Shown here: positions 16,422-26,828 of the stretch, piece after piece | Layout of the letters: each line of letters opens with the position of its first letter | Position numbering within the stretch: the stretch's first letter is position 1 | NCBI GenBank assembly: GCA_030998225.1 | Contig: JAPYXD010000715.1 | Location: 2,728,001-2,792,000, forward strand | Source: Diplolepis rosae | Lineage: Eukaryota > Arthropoda > Insecta > Hymenoptera > Diplolepididae | Length of the DNA: 64,000 bases | Reading direction: 5' to 3' | Translations under genes and position numbers: made by a program | Notes under the pieces: model-generated | What the model saw: the letters and a program-made list of their open reading frames with translations, nothing else | What the model was told of the DNA's origin: nothing | Database searches by the model: none

Positions 16422-18574
16422 CTTGATTAGATTCTATTTTATGTGCTCTTCTTCTTGAGAAATGAACTTCCTCCTTCTCAATTGTGCTTAAATTAAAAAA
16501 TTTGATACTAATTAAATCTATTTCGATTTACTCTGAAATATTGGAAACTAAAATCGTATCTATAATTTGATGACCATGCATCAAATATTAAAAATCGATG
16601 AGCGCGTTTCCATTCTCACAATAAGTGTAGAAAGAGAGGAGAAATATTTGCCATCTAAAAATCAGCAGATCGTGCAATAGCAACATCAGCATTCGTGCAA
16701 ATTCCTAAATTCTCCGTGCCATTATTAACTTTGTTCAATCTTAGGTTCCTTAATCATCAAAAAACCTTACTATGTTCACCTTGCGTTGAACCAATAAAAC
16801 ACATCAAGACAAAATCAAATTCCCAGTCTTCTGAGTGTCTTAATCGGGTTCAGAGCTTAGAATACTAAAAAAAACATTTTTCTATTATCGTGCTTGTCTG
16901 GGGTCTAGGGCGATAGTTTTCAGATTCGTTAGTTGACTAAAGTCCTAAAATTGCCTATCGAAATATTTTACAAAATCTTGTCGGGCGGACGTAAAACACA
17001 CAAGCCTTCATCTTGACGAAAGAGGATATATAAGATATATTAAAATAAATTAATCTTCGGCGGACCATCTAATCTCCAATTGAAGTTTTCGGTTTCTCAA
17101 AACGGCAAAAATGTGTTAAAATCACTGGAAAATTAACACTACCGAATCTCAAAACGGTAGTAATGATTTTTCATGAAATATTTAATATTAGAATTAATAG
17201 GAAAATTTAACGGTGAAAAGGGCGAATTTAAAAGCATTCGATCCTTTTCGGGTTCAAAGCCAATCGTTCATTTCCCCTATTAAAGCTAATAGAACTGGAG
17301 TTGTTTTCGTTGCAACGATCATCAAAAAATCTCTTCGCCCAATCCAGGAAGAGCAAGGAATTAAGGGATAGATCTCCCCCTCTTTCTCACCTAGGACTGG
17401 TAAAATTTAGAAACTCTCGCTGTAAAAGGTATCGTTCCATATTTATGTATGTGTTTTTAACAAAATTGTTAAGATTGGGAGATTAACGCTTAAATTCTTA
17501 TGCACTCTTGATTTTCTTTTGTTTAATCGGGTATAGCCTCTTTAGTCAAAATAAAGGGACATAACGATCCCAAAATGAAAAAGAATTTTAATTGATCTCT
17601 TCTTTTAAATTTTAGCAGTTTGAAGCCTGAACGAACGGTATATTTATTATTTAAATTTTAGTCCATACTTTATACGCATTTATTTTCCATAATTTAAATT
17701 AAATTATTCGTACGTAACAGATTCCACCAAGACATAGCAACTATTGGGAAGAGATATCAGGGTAAATGGAGTACCAGCAGTCTTGCTGATTATTGTTGGA
17801 GTGTCATCTGTGAGGATCGGATCAAAAAACATGTTCGCTCAAGCAAACTTCGAACATTTTAATATGGATAAATAAAGATATCATGCCCAGTACAGCATTA
17901 AGTGTAAGTTTTCAGAAATTGAAAAGAAGAGTACGCATTTTTCAAGATACAAATTAAATTAAAAGCAGTTCAGACGCTAAATCATGTGCGGGGAACAAAT
18001 GTAAATATTTTTTCTTTTATAATAACGATAATAAAATTATTTTATAACTTTTTCTATCTTAACCTTTCTTTTGAAAATACAACAAAAATTGTAGACTTCT
18101 TCTTCACATTATAAGTTTTTTTTTATATGTAATGATAAATGCTAATAATTATAGTAGTATTCTGTAAACTTATCAGAAATGTCAAGGAAAAAAAATTACA
18201 ACTAAGGGTTATTGATGATCTGCTCATAACAATGAAAGAGGAATACCTTATTGATCAAAACATTTTATTTTTGGGTGTGGGAAAACATAACCGACATTAG
18301 ACCTCGTAATTGAATTTTATTTTATAAAAATCCTTGTTCTCCATATTCTTATTGTTTACCAGGAGAACCGCAACGATTGGGAGAATTGTATTCGCGGCTT
18401 GTCCAAGTTATTTTTGCTTCGAAAAGAATAATAAAACCTAAGTTCGTTCGCACCAATCCTCTCATTTCAAATTTCAGAATGCCATCACGAAATTTTCCTC
18501 CCTTCGTGTGACCCTGTTATGAATTTTAAAATAGGAAAATTGAACCCAAATTGATTGAAATTACTCTTGTAGAA
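16422..18574. other. Flanking DNA, no gene recognised
   Basis: AT-rich sequence immediately upstream of the retroelement LTR. Only short ORFs without recognisable domains occur here. I see no RNA gene or repeat structure. Confidence 0.5.
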
Positions 18575-19425
18575 ACACTAAAATTTAGAATTTTGATGAT
18601 ACATATTATGAAATGTTTCAGTATTTATGCTTCTTCTTAGTTTCTGTAGCTGAAGTTCATACATTATCATGCTAACAATAACTTGAAAATATTAAGTCAT
18701 GTTTCAGAGACACTACACCTTGATACACGAACACTGTTTTGAAAATAGTTCCCAAAGAAAAATAATGGGTTTTAATTTCAGCAAAGTGACTCGTGAGTCT
18801 TGATTTATATATTCTATCAGCCCTCATAGTAAAAACTTGCAAAAAATCATTCTTTAAAAAATCTGAGAATCATAACTACCTCATTGATTTTTGTAAAAAT
18901 CGTTCCCAGGACAAAAATATAGGTTTATAAATTTTGTAAACTGGCTCAGGAGTCTGAATTTATGTATTCTATTAGTCATCAAAGTGAAAAGTTGTAAAGA
19001 ATCATTTTTCTAAAAATTCGATATTCATAGCTGTCGCTGTATGATGGTCCCATTTCAAATACACACAAACTATGAAAATCGTTGACTGGAACTAAAATAA
19101 TTTTTCGCAACTTTTTACCACGAGAGCTAATAGAGTACATGAATTCAGACTCCTGAACCAGTTTACAGAAATTATAAACCTTTATTTGTGTCCTGAGAAC
19201 GATTTATACAATAATTATTGGGTGTCGAGAATTTGATAACAGAAACATCAGTTAATGGTTTGATATTTTTATTAGAATGATATAGTATGAACTTTAGCTA
19301 TAGGAACTGATAGAAAATATGAATAGCTATTTGCAGACTAAATATTTGTTATTGTTAACATGATAGTATATGAAATTTAGCTAAAGAAAATGATAAAAAG
19401 CATGAATACTTATCTGTAAACTAAG
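18575..19425. repeat. Complex foldback repeat
   Basis: A segment of about 110 bp occurs twice in direct orientation (about 18,748-18,858 and 18,901-19,010) and once inverted (about 19,095-19,205); shared landmarks are the GACTC(C/A)TGA / TCAGGAGTC block and TTTATAAATT. An outer pair around 18,615-18,680 and 19,340-19,410 is also inverted, and the second has a further direct copy near 19,270-19,335. Together they could fold into a long imperfect hairpin. It is probably a decayed foldback transposon or non-autonomous TIR element. Confidence 0.6.
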
Positions 19426-19434
19426 ATTGAAATT

Positions 19435-20515
19435 TTTTAATTATTATTTTAGTTTCACTCGCTTCAGTGGAGTGAAGACGGCAATGATCCAACTGGCTGA
19501 GGCAGGCACAGCGCGCCTGCTTCAGCTCGAAAAAGTAAGGTTCGGATGGGTAGAGTGTCGCATCCGAGAGCGTGCCTCGCAGCGCGGTGGAAATTCACCT
19601 GGTCTAAGGGAAATGCTCTGCTGTATAAGGCATTGAAAACGGCAAAAGCAACTTTGAGGCAAGGCGTAAAGAGAAGCTGACTTCAATGCTGGAAAGACTT
19701 GGTTGGTGAAGTCGAAAAGGATCCATGGGGTCTCGCCTTCAAAATAGTTACCAAAAGAAAGCTTTTAACATCTGTCTTCGGGAGGGGAGGTTCTTCGACG
19801 ACTGGAAAAGGCAGAGGTCGTCCTTCTGAGGAAAGGAAACAAACCTCTGGCAGGTGCGTCATCCTATAGACCAATATGTCTATTAAATACAATGGAGAAG
19901 CTTCTTGACGAGTTGATTCAACAACGACTTCAGAGTCTCTTTGTTGGGGAGAACGGTCTTTCGGAGAACCAGTTCGGATTCAGGAAAGGCAGGTCCACTG
20001 GGGACGCCATTCAAGCTGTGGTAGACGTAGCCACCAAAGCAACAATAGGGACTGTTAAGCGTAAAGGATTCTGCGCGCTGATTAGCATTGACATACGTGA
20101 TGCGCTCAATACTGCGAGATGGGAGATCTGCATCGAGGCGATGGTGGAGAAGAAGGTTCCAGCCTGCCTGTTACGGATGATACATAACTATCTGAGCGAA
20201 AGGTGGGAGATATACGAGGGCGATAAATGGTCTTTCAAAGAAAAGGTGACATGTACTAGTACAAGCTTCATCGGGTTCGCGGATAACGGAATTGTCGTGT
20301 GCGCCGCTGAAGACGTCAGAATACTTGAACTACGTTCAATGAAAGCCTGTGGCGCACAAAGCGTTAGTTGGACAGCTTCGGCGAACACCTACAGATCGCG
20401 ACTGCCAAAGCCATCCAATGTGAAGCAAACTTGGCTCGGCTCATGCCAAACATTAATGGACCCAAGAAAGTAAAGAGAAGCCCCAGGTAAACTGACCCAT
20501 CACGTTAGTAGGGGA
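19435..20515 (+). pseudogene. R1-clade LINE ORF2 fragment, decayed
   Basis: Several frames together give R1-type ORF2: an endonuclease-RT linker (19,440-19,800), then the RT start with S-S-Y-R-P-I-C-L-L, F-G-F-R-K-G-R-S-T and I-S-I-D-I-R in the ORF at 19,892-20,473. The catalytic box reads F-A-D-N instead of F-A-D-D, so one catalytic Asp is lost. Compared with the copy at 29,604-31,450, about 90 bp (the G-A-P-Q-G-S-R-V-G-P region) and about 150 bp further on are deleted. Both deletions keep the frame open, which makes the ORF look intact when it is not. It is non-functional. Confidence 0.85.
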
Positions 20516-20533
20516 AGGGATCCTTCAAAAATA

Positions 20534-20878
20534 TCACGTGTACAAATAAGTTTCCGCCGTTTGACAAAAGTTGGCGTCACAAGTAAGTTTTGGTTGAAAT
20601 TGACAGATGTAAAACGTCACTATCGTAAGGTTCGACTTCTGTCATGAAATATAAGTGCATTTTTATCAGCATAATATATTCTATTGTCTGCGAAAATGGC
20701 GAGTTTTGAGCCAAATAACGAAGACGCGGAATTGGAAGCATTATTGGATCAAGATTCGTGCCAAACGCAAGAAGAAAAATACGATGGACAATAATTCAAA
20801 TAAAACATAAGGTTCCGTTCTTTCACAATAAATGCCAAATTTTTTATAAAAACGGCGGAAACTTATTTGTACACCTGA
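20534..20878 (+). mobile_element. mariner MITE (internally deleted)
   Basis: 345 bp, flanked by TA on both sides (20,532-20,533 and 20,879-20,880). The terminal inverted repeats are about 30 bp, sharing GTGTACAAATAAGTTTCC. Inside, an ATG at 20,697 opens M-A-S-F-E-P-N, the usual mariner transposase N-terminus, then jumps to E-L-E-A-L-L-D-Q-D-S-C-Q-T-Q-E-E and stops. Most of the transposase is missing, so it needs a partner in trans. Confidence 0.85.
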
Positions 20879-20880
20879 TA

Positions 20881-21526
20881 GAAGAGAATGACATGCAGTC
20901 GACTAAGAAATGAATTATATTCAATTAAATATAAGGTTTTTGTAAAATCATTTTATTCGTGTTTTTCATAGTTTTTTAAAATTATCTCATCAATTGTATA
21001 AGATATCGAAAAGACAATCAATATATTCTGCGTTAGAAAATACATCAAAATCATGTTTTGCTTTCCGTTCGAAAAAATTTTTACAACCTTTTATCATACG
21101 ATTTGTGATTTTTCAAAAAAAAATTTAACTAAATAAATTCCAAAAACCTGGCGTGCTAGGAATTAACAGAGGCCAGATTTTGATTCAGCACAGGAAACTA
21201 CTCTGGGAATGATATATCTCATTCCGTGAACACATAGGTCATATTTTTTTACCAGTGTAGTCGCAGGACGAGTTACGATGGAAACCGCGACGCCGAGAAA
21301 ATTCCTGACTTTCCCCATAGATATGACACTCACTGGTAAATGAATGGAACCAAACATGGGATTAAAGCAGAGATGCCATCCAGCAAACGAACATTTGGCA
21401 CATACATGCTTCCTCAGAGGCTTACCGGCCCAAATTCAGATTTTATCTTGAGTTTTCACCCGCACCAAAATGTAGGTTGAAGATTTTTCATTAATTTTAA
21501 TTTACCGAACATAGGGATTTTTTAAA
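20881..21526. other. No gene recognised
   Basis: AT-rich sequence with only short ORFs of no recognisable family. No repeat structure was seen. Confidence 0.5.
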
Positions 21527-21842
21527 TAAAAAATAATTATTACAATCCTGCAAATAAATCCATCTCGTTGAACCTGGAAATTTTGAATTTTAAAATAATT
21601 ATTTCAAACCTACAAATTGATCTAAAACTCTCCTAACTCGGTGCTATTTGATTTGGAATAAATTACTTTAATCCTGTAGATTAATCCAACTCGACGAACC
21701 TGGAAACTTTTTGATTTATAGATAATTATTACAAACCTACGAATTAACCTAACTCACCAAAGCTAAAAACTTTTTGACTTATAAATAATTTTTACAAATC
21801 TACGAAATAATGTAAAACTCGCCAAACCTGCTGCTACACTGA
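21527..21842. repeat. 63-bp degenerate tandem repeat, about five copies
   Basis: Units start with AATAATTATT, contain (A/T)CCT(A/G)(C/T)(A/G)(A/G)AT, and end in an ACCTGG(A/C)AA...TTTGA block. Adjacent units are about 63 bp long and roughly 70 percent alike, so the array is old. Confidence 0.65.
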
Positions 21843-23127
21843 GACACTTTTTTAAATATAGGTACACGGAGAGAACATACTTACATTTAATGAGTGAGAA
21901 ATCCATGAATCTGATGTTTGATTTATTCATGCTAAGACGGTATGAATTTCGAGCATTAATAGTTCAATGTTTGCACTGAAAATGCAAAACAATATTCATG
22001 GACAAGTATTATTGCGCTCCAACTTTTTCTTCATAAATTTTGACAGTTGACATGCTTTTAATGTACAATAGCGTAGAAACTGAGGCATAACTAGTCTTTT
22101 ACTCGAAACTCTCGAACTCCATACTATTATAGTAAGATAGCCGAGCGTCGAGAATGTCATTTTTCCGCTCTATCTTCCTTTTGTTATGCACGGGTTAGGA
22201 AAAGACACGAGAATTCTTAATCCAGAGCCGTCACTTCTGAAGGTCAAACCTGTTGGTGGAACGAGTGATTTTTCATAAAGTGGTTTTCAGATTCACATTT
22301 TCTTTGTTTCCCTTCGCAACTTTGATATAGTGAATTTCAAATTCTCGTAGGTTAAGATAATCTTAACGGTCTTAAAGATCTAGAATTCCATGAATGGCGG
22401 GAAGAGGTATTTTCCATAGAAGATCCAAAAACAGGCGTTCGATTCCTTCATTTATACACCCGTAATTTGGAAATCAGAAAATTAGGTATGCGTCCATCTC
22501 CACGTCCTCTCTGGCTTCCGTCGACCAGGCCGGATGAGCGCAAAGGGACGGGTACATTATGAAGTCAGTATTGCATGCTTTATCGAGCTCACCAATACTC
22601 AACGCCTTCGCGTGTGCGCTAACGGTTCGTTTGCTGGATGGCATCTTTGGAGTAAAGCATGCAATTCCCCCAATTTTGCAGAAAGCCTCCAAGTGCCCCT
22701 GCTGCCCTTCTGCCCCTGTGCCCGAATAATATCCGAAATCAAATTTTTATATATCTGAAGCGATTTAGTGTTAAAATTACAAAACCTTATATCACCATGT
22801 ATTAAGCAGTAAATATAGTGTTGTAATTGGGAAAAAACGACGGAAGAAAAATTGTACACCTAATAGTAAAATTAAAAATAGACATCTAAATGCAATTGAG
22901 AGGAACGTATTATATCTATAAGCCAATAATAAAACTATTAGTTATTATAATTATACATGAATTAAAATTTTTATTTGCGTAACTTCCCACCTATTTATTT
23001 CTACATTTTTGGGTCATTAAATTTGAGTTGGGAAACAATGTTTAAAATTCTAAAATACAATCACGAACTCTTTTAATGTCAATTTCCTAAAGGAAGCCTT
23101 CATAGAAAAAAATATATATACAGCGTG
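21843..23127. other. No gene recognised; GC-richer patch at 22,440-22,740
   Basis: Mostly AT-rich. The patch at about 22,440-22,740 is GC-richer and open on both strands for about 60-70 codons, so an exon is possible, but neither translation shows a domain I know and no clear splice pair defines it. Confidence 0.4.
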
Positions 23128-23845
23128 AGGCACATAAAGTGTTAACGAGCGATAGTACTCAAACTATTGATCATATCCAAAAATGTTTCAGACAAAAGTT
23201 TCAGTGTTCGAGAAGGCCGTCATACTGGACCACCCTATGAATTTTATCGGTGGAGGTGCTGTAGCTACGTCAAGGTAAACTCCACTTTTTTAAATGGAAC
23301 CATGTATGTTTTATTCGATGACATTATTACCGATTTTAAGACGAGTTCAGCGACCTAAAACACAAGGTCATTCTACGCACGCAAAGTATGAAAATAGTCG
23401 AAAAATCGAAACATATCGGAACAATCACTTTCAAAGGATCCACTAACCTTGGTTTGGGCCTACCTACAGAAGATGCTCGAAGTGATGACCCTTGACTTGT
23501 CAACAATACATTATCGATGTGTGTTATCATGGGTATCGTAAAAAATAAAAATAAATGAAAATGATTTTTCGACTATTTTCATATTTTGCGTAACTAGAAT
23601 GACCATGTGTTGTAGGTCGCTAAATTCGTCTTAAAATCGGCAATAATGTCAACGAAAAAAAATGCATGGTTCCATTTTAAAAAGTGGAGTTGACCTTGAC
23701 GTAGCTTCAGCGCCTCCACCGATGAAAATCATAGGGTGGTCCAGTATGACGGCCTTCTCGAACACTGAAACTTTTGTCTAAAAAATTTTTGGATAGGATC
23801 AATAGTTTGAGTAATATCGCTCTACAATACTTTATATACTTTATG
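23128..23845. mobile_element. Foldback element with about 280-bp inverted arms
   Basis: The left arm (about 23,128-23,410) is repeated inverted as the right arm (about 23,555-23,845), enclosing about 145 bp of unique sequence. Landmarks include CGAGAAGGCCGTCATACTGG against CCAGTATGACGGCCTTCTCG and ACTCAAACTATTGATC against its complement. The arms are about 85-90 percent alike. It has no coding capacity and is probably a non-autonomous TIR or foldback transposon. Confidence 0.75.
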
Positions 23846-24250
23846 TGTATATAGAATCTTATATAGGTTCGTATGTGATTTTGAAAAATGTGCAAACAAA
23901 TTACGAAAATACTGCGCAGTAGTTTTCTTTATAAGAGCTATAGTTGCGCAATAGTTTTTCTTTAAAAAAATATGTTATGGGCCTCAATAGTACAATGTTA
24001 CAAAATATTGTAGAATTATTTTGGCAAATGGAACCGTTGAATAATTTTTCTCAATTTTTCGGAGTTTTTTCATGAGGTTTTCTTCGTATGCCACCATCAT
24101 TTCTCACTAAAAAATCTTCCATTGATTTTTGTAATATACACCATTTTCAGAACTACCTTCAGATCTTACAGATGATTGTGCTACCGGCATCTTCCAAGTG
24201 TCCAAAAATTAATGCAAATTTTAAATTTTAAGGTTGTTATGATAAGATAC
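23846..24250. other. No gene recognised
   Basis: AT-rich DNA with no ORF, RNA gene or repeat that I can support. Confidence 0.5.
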
Positions 24251-24306
24251 TATCACCTGATGGAGCATTCGACCGGCAATCGAAAGGCTCTGGGCTCGAT
24301 ACATTA
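24251..24306 (+). repeat. Decayed tRNA-like fragment
   Basis: Shares CGGCAATCGAAAGG and TGGGCTCGATAC with the better copy at 24,439-24,508, but has lost the D-arm start and the T-stem 3' side. It is probably a second SINE head or a local duplicate. Confidence 0.4.
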
Positions 24307-24438
24307 TTACGGTAAGTGGTATACTCTTCTAATGATTGACATACTTAATTAAAAAGACTTGAGAAAATTAGTAAATAGTTCATGATATATCTATGGCCAA
24401 AGAGACGTAAATAGTTTCTATGAATAAAGTTGTATGGA

Positions 24439-24508
24439 ACCTCCGTAGCTCAGATGATAGAACATTCGATCGGCAATCGAAAGGTCTTGGGCTCGATACC
24501 CAGCGAAG
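24439..24508 (+). repeat. tRNA-like SINE head or tRNA pseudogene
   Basis: Has TAGCTCAGATGATAG (A box-like), a perfect five-pair anticodon stem TTCGA/TCGAA around a 7-base loop TCGGCAA, and a T-arm TTGGG/CCCAG around CTCGATA. The acceptor ends do not pair and position 33 is C instead of U, so it is not a working tRNA gene. Formally the anticodon would be GGC (Ala), unusual in eukaryotes. It is best read as a tRNA-derived SINE promoter region. Confidence 0.55.
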
Positions 24509-24886
24509 TTAAAGCGTACCTTTTTCGTACAGAATATTTTTCAAACATAAGAGATTATCGTGTAAATGAGCAGTATATTGGGAATAACGTATTGAAATGT
24601 AGAATATAGACAAGATGTTATTTAATAAATTTGTTTTTGAAGTTACGTATGAAAACCACAATTGTAATTCCTTTGCATATTGCAATATATCTATGAAATA
24701 ATAATAATAAACACTAAAAAGAATAATAGTGTAGATATTCCAACATTTCAAACTTCTTGGGCGCTCAAAGGACATCAAGATTATTATTACTTAATTTCAA
24801 ATTAAGCATTCATTTAAACGCAATACAGATTGTTATTAATAATCGAACTTATTTATAGATAAAATATTTATGCACACCAATAGTAT
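24509..24886. other. No gene recognised
   Basis: AT-rich. The minus-strand open stretch of 89 codons here shows no recognisable domain and is low complexity. Confidence 0.45.
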
Positions 24887-25016
24887 CCTTATGAAAAAGA
24901 AGTGTTGGTAAGTATTAGATCCAGTACCATTTTCGCGAAAAAGGATTGATTTTCCAATACTTATTCTTTAAAAAAGTCTCTGATCCAATATTTACCAATA
25001 CTTTTTCTTCATAAGA
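24887..25016. repeat. Short inverted repeat (about 37-bp arms)
   Basis: CTTATGAAAAAGAAGTGTTGG near 24,890 is mirrored by CCAATACTTTTTCTTCATAAG near 25,000, with about 50 bases between the arms. It is probably a tiny MITE remnant. Confidence 0.6.
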
Positions 25017-25298
25017 GAAAATTTGAAAATAAACGTTTTTTCTATTACTGCATCCACCAGATATCGATTTTTATCCTTTTTATTTTTCTACACGGTGTAC
25101 TTTCGACTTGCGTAAATTTCAAGTCAATTGATAACTTGCATTTCTTGTGTATTTTACTTTTAACATGGCAACTTCAGCACGAAGACATCAATTTGTATAG
25201 TGTTGGCTATCAATACTGTAAGATTTTTTTTATAGTGCGAGTGCTGAGAAGCACTGTCCGCTATATAGTGCAAGTACTAACTCAGAGTCCCTATCCCC

Positions 25299-25530
25299 TT
25301 AGAATTTATATAAACTCACGATTAATAAATTAATATAGTGTTCATAATGGACTTTGTTGGTTTCCGAAATGCAAGCAACTGACATCATTTCATTTAATTC
25401 TTCTTTGGAAAATGGTTCACCAATTTCTATGAGAGCTTTTTCTAAATTACTTCTCATGACATAACCACAATTTTCTACATCCAGTAAGTGGAAAGCTTTC
25501 AGTAAGTCTTCTGGCTCCGCTGGTCTGTAC
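25299..25530 (-). CDS. Terminal exon of EF-hand gene, EFCAB2/DRC8-like (partial)
   Basis: The minus strand has an acceptor TTTTTAG at 25,537-25,531, then a 76-codon open exon to a TAA at 25,301-25,299, starting with split-codon phase 1. The peptide reads as a C-terminal EF-hand pair: K-A-F-H-L-L-D-V-E-N-C-G-Y-V, then I-G-E-P-F-S-K-E-E-L-N-E-M-M and a final H-Y-E-H-Y-I-N. This pattern is that of EFCAB2/DRC8, the calmodulin-like subunit of the axonemal nexin-dynein regulatory complex. The first loop keeps D at position 1 but has V, N and G where acidic ligands are expected, so Ca2+ binding is doubtful. Upstream exons should lie to the right; the neighbouring transposons would be in its last intron. 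I could not find another exon. Confidence 0.65.
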
Positions 25531-25589
25531 CTAAAAATTCGTAAGATTATATTTTAGGAAATTTAAAAAAAAACAAAAAACACGACCAA

Positions 25590-25899
25590 ATATGGATCAA
25601 AACCACCACACCTCAATTAAAAAACCATGAGAAAACAACCAGAAAAGGAGGAAATAAAAAAGAAGGCAATCTTCAAAAACCCCTTCCTTCTTTTTCTTTC
25701 TTTCGTCTTCTTTTGTCTTTATTACCCACCACCATTTACATAAACACAAACTTAAAAATAAAACTACTCGCCGACGTTTTGGTGCTTTTCCAGCACCCTC
25801 TCCAAGGCTGAAATTCTATAAAAAAGTGAAAAAATTATGTCTCTCATCACCCTCCATAAGGACGTAGACCCTTCTGCATGGAACTCCAATAGGAAACTG
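25590..25899 (-). repeat. Penelope 3'/pLTR segment, left part
   Basis: About 80-85 percent like each arm of the palindrome at 26,954-27,868, including the ACCACCATTTAC block and the stem-loop GGTGCT...AGCACC. It continues at 26,606-26,700 after the P-like insertion. The hammerhead-like core at 25,812-25,768 has CAAAAC in place of CGAAAC and so is probably inactive. Confidence 0.7.
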
Positions 25900-26605
25900 C
25901 ACGGTGTACCCACTCCCATGTATTTTGAAGGGGTACTTACAGATGGTGGCGGGTGAATGAATTTCTATCAGCGACATCTAGGGGACGTAGCAGGAACTAT
26001 ATTGCACGAAAACTACCCATCCCCCTCCACTTCAGATCCAGTAATGAAGGGCGCGAAATTTTCGCCATCCCATCCGAAAAAGGAAAAATTCAGATTTTAT
26101 TATATTTGAGGTGACTTTGCATGGCTTAAATCGGCTTTGAAGGGGACTGGAGTTTTATCTTTATCGACACTTAAATGCGGATTTAAAACTGACGGACAAA
26201 AATACTTTTTAATGCAAGCTTTCTTACCGGGTTTTGCAATATGATAATACGTAATGAATTTTTATACACAAAACGAGAAACCAAGCCTTTACGAGTTTTA
26301 TTTTAGATTCAAAACAAAAGTTATTGGTGCCGTACTCGATTTGCAGCTACCGCTATTTTAATTTGGAGGGCAAACAGTAAAGCACTGCTAATTGTTGGCA
26401 CATTAGGTATTAGCACTTTATAGATCGAATTTCATTAAAATCACTTGAAATCGCTATGAATTTTAATCAACTAAAACATGCAGACAAGTGACAACATGTC
26501 GACTCCGCACGACGTTCATTTCGATGACACACTAGCGGCGACTAGGGGACGTAGCAATTACTATTTTTCTTTCGCCACTTGGCCTATAGGAGTGGGCACA
26601 CCGTG
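25900..26605. mobile_element. 706-bp P-superfamily-like MITE with 8-bp target duplication
   Basis: The ends are inverted: CACGGTGTACCCACTCC at the left and GGAGTGGGCACACCGTG at the right, one mismatch in 17. Both sides carry GGAAACTG (25,892-25,899 and 26,606-26,613). The two palindrome arms near 27,363 and 27,518 preserve the uninterrupted sequence with a single GGAAACTG, so the empty site is visible in the same window. An 8-bp duplication with a CANRG end fits the P superfamily; hAT is the alternative. There is no transposase ORF. Confidence 0.85.
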
Positions 26606-26824
26606 GGAAACTGCAACAAGACCTTACGTATCTCTCCCTATTAGGTACCTGATTTACCCTAAGGGTCATTCAATAAAATCTTAATCGTTTCGCAGAATCT
26701 AGAAACCTCAAGAAAATTTACTGTAAACATTGCCTTAAAATATAACCCATCATGCTGTCATACCAATCATTATACTTAACCAAATCCGTTTTTAAATGTA
26801 TAGAATATGTTCACTCTATTTTTA
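26606..26824 (-). repeat. Penelope 3' region continued
   Basis: Resumes the pLTR homology (CTGCAACAAGACC...CGTTTCGCAGAAT) and then, from about 26,750 to 26,824, encodes the last Penelope ORF residues (frameshifted) that continue the tail seen at 28,720-28,838. Confidence 0.55.
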
Positions 26825-26828
26825 TATA

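Noticed and set aside
22440..22790. Host exon in the GC-richer patch
   Set aside because: It is open on both strands but shows no known domain and no convincing splice pair; left as unassigned DNA.
24439..24508. Functional tRNA-Ala gene
   Set aside because: The acceptor stem does not pair, position 33 is C, and the A and B boxes have mismatches.
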